Assembly: GCA_030655015.1 (NCBI GenBank)
Contig: JAURWJ010000101.1
Coordinates: 1-64,000 of the forward strand
Direction: 5' to 3'
Length of the DNA: 64,000 nucleotides
Origin: Methylotenera sp.
GTDB taxonomy: Bacteria; Pseudomonadota; Gammaproteobacteria; Burkholderiales; Methylophilaceae
The position numbers and the translations under genes are program-made. The notes beneath the pieces were generated by a model. The model worked only from the letters and a program-made list of their open reading frames with translations. It had not been told where the DNA came from and did no database searches. Below, piece by piece: positions 34,302-43,873 of this stretch; position 1 is the stretch's first letter, and every line of letters begins with the position of its first letter.

Positions 34302-34387
34302 GTTCACGTAACGTGAACATTAAATATAGCTGAACAACAGTCTTGACGTCAACGTTCAATTTAATGTAATGTTCACGTTTCGTGAAC
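34302..34387. promoter_or_regulatory. AbiE promoter with two GTTCACG palindromes
   Basis: A perfect palindrome GTTCACGTAACGTGAAC lies at 34302-34318 and a second, GTTCACGTTTCGTGAAC, at 34371-34387. Between them is a possible -35 (TTGACG, 34343) and -10 (TGTAAT, 34365). Two operators flanking a promoter fit autorepression by the AbiEi protein. Confidence 0.75.
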
Positions 34388-34408
34388 AAAATAATTTTTT
34401 GAACAAAA

Positions 34409-35470
34409 ATGGAATTACATCACATAAAAGAAAAAGACATGCTCGATCAGGCGATAGATGCCCTGAGGCAAACTGCTGGGTTAGATATTGAGGTGATTGA
34501 ATATGAGCCCGCAGCTAGGAATGCGCGTGCAGATGCGTACATCAATATTGTGCATAACAACAATCATTATGAATTTGTAGTTGAGGTAAAGAATGTTGAT
34601 CGCTTTGCAACGGTTGCTCAGGTTAAACATCAATTAGAAGGTTATGACAAAGCGCCATTACTTATCGCACCTAAGCTGACAGATGCAGCAGCTAATAACT
34701 GTAAAGAGCTAGGCCTAAATTTTATTGATTTGGCGGGTAACGCTTATATTAATGAGCCAGGACTGTTCATTTTTATTAAAGGCCAAAAGCAAGAGTTAAA
34801 TCAGAACAACCCAATAAACTACTTCAAAGGCAACAAAGCACTTACACCTACCAATTTGCGTATGGTGTTTGCGTTATTGTGCAATCCTGAAATGTTGAAT
34901 GCGCCTTATCGTGAAATCGCCAAAGTGGCAGGTATTGCATTGGGTGCAGTGGGCTGGGGGTTTAATGACCTAGCCGCAAGAGCAATGACGCTTGGGGATG
35001 GAAAAAAAAACAATCGTGTATTCATTCAGCAAGAAAAGCTTATTCAAGAATGGGTGACAAACTACCCAATTAAATTACGCCCCAAATTAAACCCAAGACG
35101 GTTCAAGGCAAATAATCTGGATTGGTGGCAGCATCTGGATGTTAAGCAATACGAAGCGCAATGGGGTGGTGAAGTGGCTGCTGATAGACTAACACACTAT
35201 CTAAAGCCAAACTTTTACACTTTGTACTTGCATGGAAAAGATATAAAAAAGAATACGAATAAGTTAATTGTAGAAAATAGGCTTGTGCCAGATAGCAATG
35301 GTGATATTGAGTTATTAGAAGCTTTTTGGGATTTTGATGACGCTGATTTTTTACCAGAGACTGTACCCACTTTGTTAGTCTATGCAGACCTTATTGCAAG
35401 CAATGACCCACGTAACTTAGAGACGGCAAAAATGATTTATGACAGGTTAATCCAACATGCAAATAATTAA
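34409..35470 (+). CDS. AbiEi-family antitoxin of a type IV TA system
   Basis: The 353-residue protein starts with a nuclease-like segment (YEFVVEVKNVDRFATVAQVKHQLEGY) and has a central winged helix (APYREIAKVAGIALGAVGWGFNDL), as in AbiEi-type antitoxins. It is followed, with a 14-base overlap, by a nucleotidyltransferase gene. In AbiE systems the antitoxin represses its promoter by binding inverted repeats and neutralises the toxin without contact. The flanking palindromes support this. It is the first gene at the left end of the island. Confidence 0.82.
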   Translation: MELHHIKEKDMLDQAIDALRQTAGLDIEVIEYEPAARNARADAYINIVHNNNHYEFVVEVKNVDRFATVAQVKHQLEGYDKAPLLIAPKLTDAAANNCKELGLNFIDLAGNAYINEPGLFIFIKGQKQELNQNNPINYFKGNKALTPTNLRMVFALLCNPEMLNAPYREIAKVAGIALGAVGWGFNDLAARAMTLGDGKKNNRVFIQQEKLIQEWVTNYPIKLRPKLNPRRFKANNLDWWQHLDVKQYEAQWGGEVAADRLTHYLKPNFYTLYLHGKDIKKNTNKLIVENRLVPDSNGDIELLEAFWDFDDADFLPETVPTLLVYADLIASNDPRNLETAKMIYDRLIQHANN

Positions 35471-36329
35471 ACCTATTAAGCCAGTTGGTGTACTTACAGT
35501 TGAAATTGTGCGTGAAATAAGCGCGGTAAGCAAAGCACTGGGGGTAGAGTTGCTGCTGGTTGGCGCACAGGCAAAAGTGATTTTGTTAGAAAATATCCAC
35601 GGATTAAACCCTGGCCGCGCAACAGGCGATATTGATTTTGCCTTTGCGGTTGAAAGTTGGGATCAATTCCACCAAATTAAGCAAAGCTTAATCGCCACAG
35701 GCAAGTTTAAAGCGCTGTCAAAAGTAAAACAAAGGCTAGTCTATCAATCTAGCTTAATTGAGCATGGTTTTGTTGTAGATATTATCCCCTTTGGTAAAGT
35801 GCAGGATGATAACAACATGATTGCATGGCCGCCCGAGCTAGATGTGGTGATGAGTGTAAGCGGCTATCAAGAGGCACTAGAGTCTGCGCTATTGGTAGAG
35901 CTAGATTCCGACTTAGCCATTAAAGTGGTCTCGCTGGCTGGGCTAGCAATATTAAAGATATTTGCGTGGTCTGAGCGTGGCACAGTAACAGAGAATAAAG
36001 ATGCGCTTGATTTACTCACACTGCTACGCTCATACAATGAGGCTGGTAACAAAGACAGAATTTATGAAGTTCCAGCGCCAGAGGATTTAGATGCTATGAA
36101 TTACGACCCAGAGTTGATGGGTGCTTGGCTACTTGGTTACGATGTGGCAGCCATAGCTGACCAAAGCACCATTGAAACAATGGCTGGGCTTATTGAAAGC
36201 AAAAAAGAAAACCTGATAGTGCAGATAGCCAAATCACTGCCAGGGAATGATGGTGCTTTAGATTTTGCTGAAGCCTTGCTATCAAGTTTCACGCATGGCG
36301 TTCAGCAAGCGACTACAAAGAAAAATTAA
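35457..36329 (+). CDS. AbiEii-type nucleotidyltransferase toxin
   Basis: LLLVGAQAKVILLENIHGLN and the following ATGDIDFAFAVE contain the conserved glycine and DxD residues of the nucleotidyltransferase core. Later LAGLAILKIFAWSERG, then NKDALDLLTLL, is the K..D family end. AbiEii toxins block phage growth by modifying tRNA or similar targets. It overlaps the AbiEi gene, and its stop is only 3 bases from the stop of the convergent methyltransferase gene. Confidence 0.82.
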   Translation: MQIIKPIKPVGVLTVEIVREISAVSKALGVELLLVGAQAKVILLENIHGLNPGRATGDIDFAFAVESWDQFHQIKQSLIATGKFKALSKVKQRLVYQSSLIEHGFVVDIIPFGKVQDDNNMIAWPPELDVVMSVSGYQEALESALLVELDSDLAIKVVSLAGLAILKIFAWSERGTVTENKDALDLLTLLRSYNEAGNKDRIYEVPAPEDLDAMNYDPELMGAWLLGYDVAAIADQSTIETMAGLIESKKENLIVQIAKSLPGNDGALDFAEALLSSFTHGVQQATTKKN

Positions 36330-36332
36330 AAA

Positions 36333-39300
36333 CTAAATTTTAATAGCGTTATATTCGACTTCAGATATCGCAAAGTCTGGATCGATGGTTTTAATATCGA
36401 TGTAGGAAAGTTTAAATAATCGAAATATGAACCCATCAAGGATGGTTTCGTCAACGGAGGTACTCTGACCAAGGTTTAATTTTTCAATTATTTTTTCTGT
36501 AAGATTACTTATGAACAAACCTTGTTGAGAGTTAATTTTTGGAAGAGGTAATTTTTTTGCGTTCTCAATTAATATTTTTTGAAAAGTATTTTTCTCTGGA
36601 TCAGTAAACTTGTATTTGTGATAAAAGTTTATTAATTTAGAGTTTATTAAACCGCATAGTAACTTGACACTTAATTCAGAGTTTTCTTTCTCAACAATAG
36701 CAAATCCAATTTGTGTATGAAATAACTTTTGATCACAATAGCCAGCATGTATTCCAGTTGAGTTACTAGAAACTATTTGCCTCACAATAACTCTTGGCCT
36801 TGTGAAAAAGTATTTTTTTCTCGGGGCACCTAGCCAATCACCATATTTTAGATATTCGCTAACTTGACCGTGAACGACATATCTTGAAATACTTTGACCA
36901 GAAATTAAAGGAACCCAAGTTTCATCGATAGGGAAGTCCGAATGAAATTCCTTGTTTTTGATTAGCGACTCGGAATGGCCTCTGTACTTATCATAAGGCG
37001 TAATGCCCAAAGAGAAATCGAATTTGTCAGAGAAACACTTTTCCATTGATTGGTCAATTTTCTCCAAAAGTTGCTGACCAATATCATTGCAAAATATGTT
37101 AAATCTGAATTGAGAGTCCAGTTTCCAATTTTTTAGAGAGATATCTTGAAACTCTATGTTTTCGAAATCAATTTTTGAATCATTTTTATAATATGCCACT
37201 AAAGCATTTTTATCATTTTTGTCTTTGATTGCTTCAAATATTATGGTTTCAACAATTGCATTTTCGAAAATATCGTCTGGAAGTTTGATAATTTTATGTA
37301 CATGATCAACAACAAGTTCCCTTACTTTTTGGTAAGAGCTGTTCATTAATAACGAGTTGGGAACGATAAAACTTATTACTCCATTTGGTTTAAGCAGCTT
37401 CCAGGATTGCTCAATGAATATTGCATATAGATTAATTCTATTAACAGCAGTATTAAATTTAGATGTTAATGTTTTAACAAAGTTAGGCTCTAAGTTCTTA
37501 ATGTCAACATAAGGTGGATTAGCAATAATGATGTCAAAGCCATTCCTGCCCGCAACATCATTATTCATAATCTCTGCAAAATTTAACTGCCAATCAAAAA
37601 ACTCTAAGGTTTTATCTTGCTTAGATTTGAGTAGCTGAAGATTGCTAATTTGTTGCTTCCAACCCTCAGTTTGTAAGTACCGCTCAGTTTGCGCGGAGAT
37701 TGCTTTGCTATTCCCTGCAGGTTTTGTAACTACACCTTTACTTTGAATCATCAAACTTAATTGCTCATTCAGCAAATCAATTTTTAAATCACGGATTTTT
37801 GTTGCATGATCTTTTTTTCTTGTACTTGGATCAAAAAATTCTTTTTGTAGTTGAGTTAATTGATTCAAGATGATTTGAATACTTTTGGTTTCTTGTTCAC
37901 CAAAAATATCAAAAGTTGTATTTTTCTTAACGCTCCAGTCAATTTCAATGACATCATCGCCAAGTTTACTAATGAGGCTATTGCCCACCACAATTTTATA
38001 ATCTAAATTAGGTAAAGGTTGTGGCTCTGGCTCATCCACCACTAAGCTTAGCCAGAAGCGCAAGCGTGCGATATCAACTGCGCCGCGTTCAATATCTACG
38101 CCATATATACTGTTTTGGATAATATTGAGTTTTACTTTTGCGGGCTCAAAGCTTGTTAAGTCACCATGCGTAAATGTGTGTATGGTTTGTTTGGCGGTAA
38201 AAATCTCTAGCAATAATCCCATGGGGAAAGCGCCTGAGCCAATCGCTGGGTCGCAAATTTTTACTTTATCTAAAGCCTCATTAAACTCAGCAGCATGTTC
38301 AATCACAGCTTGTTTATCTTCATCACTTAGTTGTTTTTTAAGTAGTTTTTCAATCAAACTACGGTTAATTACTTTGCTGTTTTCTTGTCCAGGTTGTGCA
38401 ACCTCTAATACACCTTGCCCAGTGCGGCCTTCATTGACGGATAGAAAGTTTGCCTGTTGAGCGTTATCAAAGCTGATAAAAGTATCTTGTTGCACCTGAT
38501 AATTTTTGCCTTCAAACCAAGTGGTGAGGTATTCAATCAGGCTTTCTTGGCACATGTAGTGCACAATTTCTTTAGGCGTGTAGAAAGCACCTTTATCTTT
38601 GTTATCTTCTAGCAAGTTTTCAAATATATGCCCCAGCATTTCTGGGTCAACCGCTACGGTGTGGTCATTAGGGTCATCTTCATAAATGGTGAAGTTGTAT
38701 TGATCAAAAAAAGCAAAAAGGTCTTTAAATAATTCAGCCTCAAATATTAGGCCACGTTGACTCGGGTTATCTTCTTCAAACAAGCCGCCATTTAGGTAGG
38801 GAACGCGTGTTTTCTCGCCAGGGATGATTTCTGCTAAGTCATCTGGCCGTGGTTGGTTGAGTGTTTCAAAAAATAACTTACTTAAATACTCACTATAAAA
38901 AATACTTGGGTTGCGGCAATTAGCCAGTAAGCGGCTTATAAAGTCTGGTTTTCCGTTACCCCATTTGTCGTGAAGCGGAACGCCTAGCCAGCCCTTTTTT
39001 TGAATAAAGTATAAGAAAACAATGCGGCCAAGCAGCTTTTTACAAAAGTCACGTACATCTTTTTCATTATTATTGAAAATAGTAGTGAGTTGCGTGTTGG
39101 GCGCATGCTTAACAACTTCTTCCCATTTGCCTGCAATTTTTTCTAGGCGCTTGCCAGTTAAAAATTGTACAAAATCTTGGTAGTGATCTTTGTAAGTGTC
39201 AAAAAACTCCTTAGACATTTTTTCAACAGAGAAGGCTTCTTTAATGTCATCAAGCGTGGCATTGCTTGCCTTATCTTGCAGCTTGCTAAACTGGATTGCG

Positions 39301-39773
39301 GCTGTACGGCAAGATTCATTTTCACCAAGCACATAGGTGTAGCGTTTAGGTTCTGTTTTATTGTCTACATATTCGCCAGCCTCATTAAAGGTTTTGAGTT
39401 CTGACACATAGCTAAAACGCCAGCTTTTGTCTTGTGGGTGGTGGTAAACAATAAATGCTGCGTCTTGTTGTTTCCAGTGCGGTTTTAACAGGTTACGCAA
39501 GCCTACACGGTTGCGCTCTAATACAACATTGTCTGCCAGTGTTACTTCATATACCGCAATGTTTCTGCTGATACCATTTTCGATAATATTGATGCTACCA
39601 ATATGAAGTGCTTGGTTTGCTACAGTCGCGTTAATGCCTAGTAATTGCGTTGGATTGCTAAAAAAGTTGCTGCTAGTAAACAGCTCACTTAAAAAAGTTT
39701 TCCAGCGTGTACTGTTGTATTCAGCTTTTAATATGTGCTGTATTGCTGAGATTTTTTCTTCTTGAGTTGCCAT
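36333..39773 (-). CDS. Eco57I-type adenine DNA methyltransferase / specificity protein
   Basis: The 1146-residue protein has the methyltransferase motif I (VKICDPAIGSGAFPMGLL) and the catalytic NPPY motif (IIANPPYVDI), as in Eco57I-type and PglX-like N6-adenine methyltransferases. The region after about residue 850 looks like target recognition (LSLGITPYDKYRG, VPLISGQSISRYV). The N-terminal 400 residues (GRIVFLYFIQKKGWLG, YLNGGLFEE) are standard for this class. No clear PD-(D/E)XK nuclease motif is seen at the N-terminus, so cutting may be done by the helicase partner. It ends convergently with abiEii and is 15 bp after the helicase gene. Confidence 0.88.
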   Translation of the reverse strand: MATQEEKISAIQHILKAEYNSTRWKTFLSELFTSSNFFSNPTQLLGINATVANQALHIGSINIIENGISRNIAVYEVTLADNVVLERNRVGLRNLLKPHWKQQDAAFIVYHHPQDKSWRFSYVSELKTFNEAGEYVDNKTEPKRYTYVLGENESCRTAAIQFSKLQDKASNATLDDIKEAFSVEKMSKEFFDTYKDHYQDFVQFLTGKRLEKIAGKWEEVVKHAPNTQLTTIFNNNEKDVRDFCKKLLGRIVFLYFIQKKGWLGVPLHDKWGNGKPDFISRLLANCRNPSIFYSEYLSKLFFETLNQPRPDDLAEIIPGEKTRVPYLNGGLFEEDNPSQRGLIFEAELFKDLFAFFDQYNFTIYEDDPNDHTVAVDPEMLGHIFENLLEDNKDKGAFYTPKEIVHYMCQESLIEYLTTWFEGKNYQVQQDTFISFDNAQQANFLSVNEGRTGQGVLEVAQPGQENSKVINRSLIEKLLKKQLSDEDKQAVIEHAAEFNEALDKVKICDPAIGSGAFPMGLLLEIFTAKQTIHTFTHGDLTSFEPAKVKLNIIQNSIYGVDIERGAVDIARLRFWLSLVVDEPEPQPLPNLDYKIVVGNSLISKLGDDVIEIDWSVKKNTTFDIFGEQETKSIQIILNQLTQLQKEFFDPSTRKKDHATKIRDLKIDLLNEQLSLMIQSKGVVTKPAGNSKAISAQTERYLQTEGWKQQISNLQLLKSKQDKTLEFFDWQLNFAEIMNNDVAGRNGFDIIIANPPYVDIKNLEPNFVKTLTSKFNTAVNRINLYAIFIEQSWKLLKPNGVISFIVPNSLLMNSSYQKVRELVVDHVHKIIKLPDDIFENAIVETIIFEAIKDKNDKNALVAYYKNDSKIDFENIEFQDISLKNWKLDSQFRFNIFCNDIGQQLLEKIDQSMEKCFSDKFDFSLGITPYDKYRGHSESLIKNKEFHSDFPIDETWVPLISGQSISRYVVHGQVSEYLKYGDWLGAPRKKYFFTRPRVIVRQIVSSNSTGIHAGYCDQKLFHTQIGFAIVEKENSELSVKLLCGLINSKLINFYHKYKFTDPEKNTFQKILIENAKKLPLPKINSQQGLFISNLTEKIIEKLNLGQSTSVDETILDGFIFRLFKLSYIDIKTIDPDFAISEVEYNAIKI

Positions 39774-39788
39774 ATTTATTTGCTTAAT

Positions 39789-42700
39789 TTACTTAAATGA
39801 TTCTGAAAGTATAAGTTGTGGTTTGGCAAATTTTGCAGCAACATCTTTGCTTACCTCATCATCTTTAACGTTGTATTCTGCTGCAATTAAATCAACTTGT
39901 TGTAGTAGTTGTGGTGGATTCATTGTGCCTTTTTTAGCCGCTTTTAATACTTTATCAACCTTGTCTGGCAGCTTGGTATAACGACCAATTTCAATTAAGG
40001 CGACTAGCTTTTTAATATGATCTTGCTGCTTAGGTGTTGCAATTGGCAGTTTTGCTAAATCTGCTAAAAACTTTTTCACGCGCATTGCCTTTACGCCAAG
40101 TGCTGTTGGCTCATCACGTTCTATAGCGTAGTCTTGCTCCACCTGCTCAAAATGGTTTAATGCTTGTTGCACGTGATCATGGTGCTGTTCAATCAATGCG
40201 GCTGGCTTTTCTGCTTGATCTGCTTTAAATAACTTAAATGCCTCAAGCGGTGTAATTTCTGTTGGTTTAGATTCTTCTATCCAGTAAAACTCTAGCTTGT
40301 GAGAGGTCTTTAAAAATGCAGCTGTACCATTAGCAACTTCTGGTCGTCCACTATCTTTTGCTACGCGGCCAGTGCGGCTTTTCATCGGTAGTTTTCTGAT
40401 TTTTTCAAACCAAGCGCGGTTTTCCTTTTTGAATTGGCGTAATTCGTGCAAGTATTTTAAGCGCTCATCTTCAGCCTCTTTGTATTCTCCACTGAATAAT
40501 TTGCTTTCATCCATAATTTCATCGGTAGAGAAAATTTGGTTATCTTCACCAAAGGTTGCATGGAAAGCCTGAATTTTCATGAAGGCAGTTTGCGTGAGCT
40601 TGATTTGCTCGTTACCCTGGGCTGAAGGATAAAACACGTAGTTGTATATTTGCGTGGCTGAAGTACCAATACGATTGACCCGCCCAATTCGTTGCATTAG
40701 TTTGGTTGAGTTCCAAGGCGTGTCGTAATGGATAACCACATTGGCACGGTGTAGGTTTACACCCTCTGCCAGCACTTCTGTGGTGATAATAATGTTGTAG
40801 TCGTTTTTTTGTTCTTTGCCTTTTTGTCTATCAATCTCTAATGGGTAGTTTGCATCAAAGTTTTCGACAATCGTATCGTATTTTTCGCGGCGGTTTTCAC
40901 TGCTGATTATCAGTACGTCTTCTCTGCCAGCATCTATTAATGCTTTGCTTAAGTAACTCACTGTGTCTTTAGACTCTGAAAAAATAACTAACTTACCGTT
41001 AAGGTTGGTTTTAGGGTTTAGGAACTCGCTACTTAACTTGTGCAAAAACTCTTTTAGTTTAGGATCATCTTTAACAGCATCCCAGGCTTCAACAAGTTCA
41101 TCTAACAATACGGCATCGTGCTGCAATTGATCTAAAAATTCTGGTGCAAAGTTGTCAGCTTTGAACTGTTGGTTTTTAGGTAGATCAGCACTAATCCTTT
41201 CAATTTCTGCAGCGATTTCCTCGTCGGTAAGCCCTTTATCCATCAACTTATTGATATCGAGGTCTGGCGCGATAAAAATCTGGTCTTTAGCAAACATATC
41301 TATCATGCGAGCGTTTGCTTTTTGGAAGGTTTTTAATGAAGATTTGAACGCATAAAAGCTGCTCTCAATACGCTTAACGAGCTGTGTTTTAATAATAAAT
41401 GCGAGAGATTTAGAAATGCGCTCCGCATTTTCGTAGTTTTCTTGAAATTCAGGCTTTAAACTGGCTACAGCCTGGTAACGTGCGTAAGTTAACTTTGATG
41501 GATCTGTTAGATAATCTACAGTTTTAAGGAATAAGGCGGATAAAACAGTATCCATAAAGTATTCCACTTTTTTAGGTGGGTTCACTTTGGGAAATGTAAT
41601 TCCTTGTTCTTCTAAGTCTTGTTTGTAAGCGGGGATGCTCTCTAAGTCGGTGCGTGAGCGTCTAATCGTAATTGGCTGAATAATATTCTTGCGAATATCA
41701 GCGTATATGTCTCTGAGCTTTTCAACATCTAATGCATCTTCTCTTTTTAACTCTTTGTAGTTTGAGATGTGTCTATTAAAAAATGCGGTTAAGTTAGCTA
41801 CTGGTAGCGTTGATTGCCTTGGCTCTTGGAATAAGGTTACTTGATGCAATATATCGTCTGGGCGATTGTTGAGCGGTGTAGCTGAGACTAGAATAACTTT
41901 CTTCTTATCAACAGATTTTTCACCAGAAATCGTGCCTTTGTTGGTGCGTGGTGCTTTGCAAATCTTTTGTAATTGATCGAAAGCGCCCGAAGTGTGGTTT
42001 CTAAACTTGTGTGCCTCATCCACAATTATTAAATCGTAGTCTTCCTTTAACCAATAATCTTGGTGACCATCTAGAATTTTTTGCAGACTGCCATTGCTAA
42101 TGAATTTTACATATCGGTCTAGCTTGAATTCTCTAAATGTATTTTTCCAGTTTTTTTCTACTGCTGGAGGGTAAACAACTAAAATTTTAGTGTAGTCGCG
42201 GCCATTTTTCATAATGAATTTTTTCGCGACAAGCGTAGCAATAATCGTTTTACCAAGACCGACAACATCAGCTAGTATGAAGCCGTTATGCTCAAGCAAC
42301 ATGTTGAAGCCTTCATTTACAGCATCAATTTGGTAGCTTAGCTTTTTAAATTGGTCAGGTAAGTCTCCCAGTGCGTCTGGATCGTAATCAATATTTTTAT
42401 CAAAGTATTCTGTTAGTACCTTAACGTAAAGCTCAAATGGCGTTACTGTGTCGTTAAGGTGAGTTTGTTTTTTAATGTCCTGGACATCAACTGGTAGCAA
42501 TGGAATTGATTCAGCCCAAAGCTTTTCAAACTCATCGGTTGCGAATTTTACGTCTTGATAGTCATTAAGCTGGACGTTAAATTCATAGTTATGCAATACC
42601 CCAGAACCAAGACCAGCGTCTGTAAAGTTTGATGAGCCTGTAATTACCGTTGCCTGGGTGTGCTCGTTAAATGGGTCAGGCCTGAATATGTAAATCTTTG

Positions 42701-43109
42701 CGTGAATTTTCTTGTCAGGATGGGCGCGAACTTCAATTTTCTTTGTGATTAGATCGTCAATAAATTGCAGTATGCCATCTTCTGTTTCTTTGTCGTACTT
42801 GGCTTCTGAGATGTCTTTTTTAATGTCTTCAATAAACTCATCTTTGGTTTTTTCACTGTTTTTGAAAAAATCCAGGCCTTTATCATTTGCTTGCGCAAGC
42901 AGCTTATCAACATTGATGCCAACTAAAATTCTGATTTGCGGTACGTGGAGTAAAAAAGGGCGTACCTTGAAGTAACCTGAAGAGCGAAAATACCCTACGA
43001 GACTATCAAAAAACTTAATGTTTGGATTGTATTTCAATACCCCTTCAAACTTACTAATTAGGGTATTTTCATTTTCGTTAGTAAAGAATTTAGTAGTCAT
43101 CAGTAGCAT
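39789..43109 (-). CDS. PLD-nuclease / SNF2-type helicase fusion of a restriction-like system
   Basis: The N-terminal 200 residues hold a phospholipase D half-motif (DKKIHAKIYIF..GSSNFTDAG). They are followed by a SNF2/DEAH helicase with Walker A (ADVVGLGKTIIATL), DEAH (LIIVDEAHKFRN), motif III (VSATPLNNRP) and motifs V-VI (NLHRANVVIHYDTPWN..MQRIGRVNR). The C-terminal 250 residues are helical. With the downstream methyltransferase it forms a two-gene unit. By analogy with type ISP and DISARM components it should translocate on unmodified DNA, with PLD as nuclease. The start could also be ATG 43100. Confidence 0.87.
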   Translation of the reverse strand: MLLMTTKFFTNENENTLISKFEGVLKYNPNIKFFDSLVGYFRSSGYFKVRPFLLHVPQIRILVGINVDKLLAQANDKGLDFFKNSEKTKDEFIEDIKKDISEAKYDKETEDGILQFIDDLITKKIEVRAHPDKKIHAKIYIFRPDPFNEHTQATVITGSSNFTDAGLGSGVLHNYEFNVQLNDYQDVKFATDEFEKLWAESIPLLPVDVQDIKKQTHLNDTVTPFELYVKVLTEYFDKNIDYDPDALGDLPDQFKKLSYQIDAVNEGFNMLLEHNGFILADVVGLGKTIIATLVAKKFIMKNGRDYTKILVVYPPAVEKNWKNTFREFKLDRYVKFISNGSLQKILDGHQDYWLKEDYDLIIVDEAHKFRNHTSGAFDQLQKICKAPRTNKGTISGEKSVDKKKVILVSATPLNNRPDDILHQVTLFQEPRQSTLPVANLTAFFNRHISNYKELKREDALDVEKLRDIYADIRKNIIQPITIRRSRTDLESIPAYKQDLEEQGITFPKVNPPKKVEYFMDTVLSALFLKTVDYLTDPSKLTYARYQAVASLKPEFQENYENAERISKSLAFIIKTQLVKRIESSFYAFKSSLKTFQKANARMIDMFAKDQIFIAPDLDINKLMDKGLTDEEIAAEIERISADLPKNQQFKADNFAPEFLDQLQHDAVLLDELVEAWDAVKDDPKLKEFLHKLSSEFLNPKTNLNGKLVIFSESKDTVSYLSKALIDAGREDVLIISSENRREKYDTIVENFDANYPLEIDRQKGKEQKNDYNIIITTEVLAEGVNLHRANVVIHYDTPWNSTKLMQRIGRVNRIGTSATQIYNYVFYPSAQGNEQIKLTQTAFMKIQAFHATFGEDNQIFSTDEIMDESKLFSGEYKEAEDERLKYLHELRQFKKENRAWFEKIRKLPMKSRTGRVAKDSGRPEVANGTAAFLKTSHKLEFYWIEESKPTEITPLEAFKLFKADQAEKPAALIEQHHDHVQQALNHFEQVEQDYAIERDEPTALGVKAMRVKKFLADLAKLPIATPKQQDHIKKLVALIEIGRYTKLPDKVDKVLKAAKKGTMNPPQLLQQVDLIAAEYNVKDDEVSKDVAAKFAKPQLILSESFK

Positions 43110-43171
43110 TGTTTTTATAGGTATTTAAACAACATTCTATTCGATTTTTCATTTTTGTTCATGATTATCCA

Positions 43172-43230
43172 CATGTCGATAAAGTTGAATTTTATCGACA
43201 TGTTTTTTTAATGCGTCGATGTAATCGACA
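43172..43230. promoter_or_regulatory. TGTCGA/TCGACA motifs before the PLD-SNF2 gene
   Basis: ATGTCGATAA (43173), TTATCGACAT (43192), GCGTCGATGT (43214) and AATCGACAT (43223) form an array 60-130 bp upstream of the helicase start. The first two are inverse complements of each other. The motif is the same as in the Fic promoter about 10 kb away, although that lies outside the island. Confidence 0.65.
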
Positions 43231-43263
43231 TAATTAGTTAATGGTTTGTCTCGGAAAATAATA

Positions 43264-43300
43264 TGACGTGATAAGAAAATGGCATTTTCTTATCACGTCA
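43264..43300. terminator. 37-bp perfect palindrome between ardA and the helicase gene
   Basis: Eighteen bases on each side of a single central G are exact inverse complements. The arms begin TGACGTGATAAGAAAA. It lies downstream of ardA (minus strand) and upstream of the helicase promoter. It could end ardA transcription or bind a dimeric regulator; no strong T-tract follows, so its role is open. Confidence 0.55.
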
Positions 43301-43366
43301 CGTTAAACATGTATAAAAAATACTATTTTCTTTACATATAAAAACAGGGGCGTATGCCCCGTATTT

Positions 43367-43873
43367 TTATACTCCTGCCACGTTGGTGCAAGTGTAGGTT
43401 TGGTTGTTGTATTCAAATTCCACCAAGTCGCCGCCCATTTCACAATCTCGTGCAAACTTGTCATAATCAATATAATAACGGATGCTCTCAGGCACGCTAT
43501 GCAGCCAGCATTCATCAAACAACTCTTCGGCTGCCTCACGTAAGCTTGATACCGTAATGCTTGGTTCATCCACCTTGTCTAAAGCCTGGCTTAATTTGTA
43601 ACCAGCAACATTGAGTAAGTAATACAGGTTTATTTTTTCATGGTCGTCTAAGGTTTCAATGTCATCAAACCATGTGCTTAAATTGGCTTGGTTAATGCCA
43701 CATGTAATAAATAGCGCCGCGTCATCACCATCAATAAAATCAATCTCAAACTCTTCAACTTGGTTGCCGTATCGGTCGGTTAATTTGGTCGATTTTTCAG
43801 TAAACTCATTGGCGTCATTAAAGTAAAAGCCTGCTGCATCGATGTTGTATGGATTGGCATATAGTGTAGTCAT
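43367..43873 (-). CDS. ardA: ArdA-family antirestriction protein
   Basis: From ATG 43873 (AGGAGA 7 bp upstream) the protein is acidic: TTLYANPYNIDAAGFYFNDA, then FEIDFIDGDDAALFITC and the end YYIDYDKFARDCEMGGDLVE. These stretches and the acidic DNA-mimic composition fit the ArdA family, which blocks type I restriction enzymes when a mobile element enters a new host. The 168-residue length is typical. The longer ORF in the track begins inside the hairpin-rich leader and is unlikely. Confidence 0.75.
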   Translation of the reverse strand: MTTLYANPYNIDAAGFYFNDANEFTEKSTKLTDRYGNQVEEFEIDFIDGDDAALFITCGINQANLSTWFDDIETLDDHEKINLYYLLNVAGYKLSQALDKVDEPSITVSSLREAAEELFDECWLHSVPESIRYYIDYDKFARDCEMGGDLVEFEYNNQTYTCTNVAGV

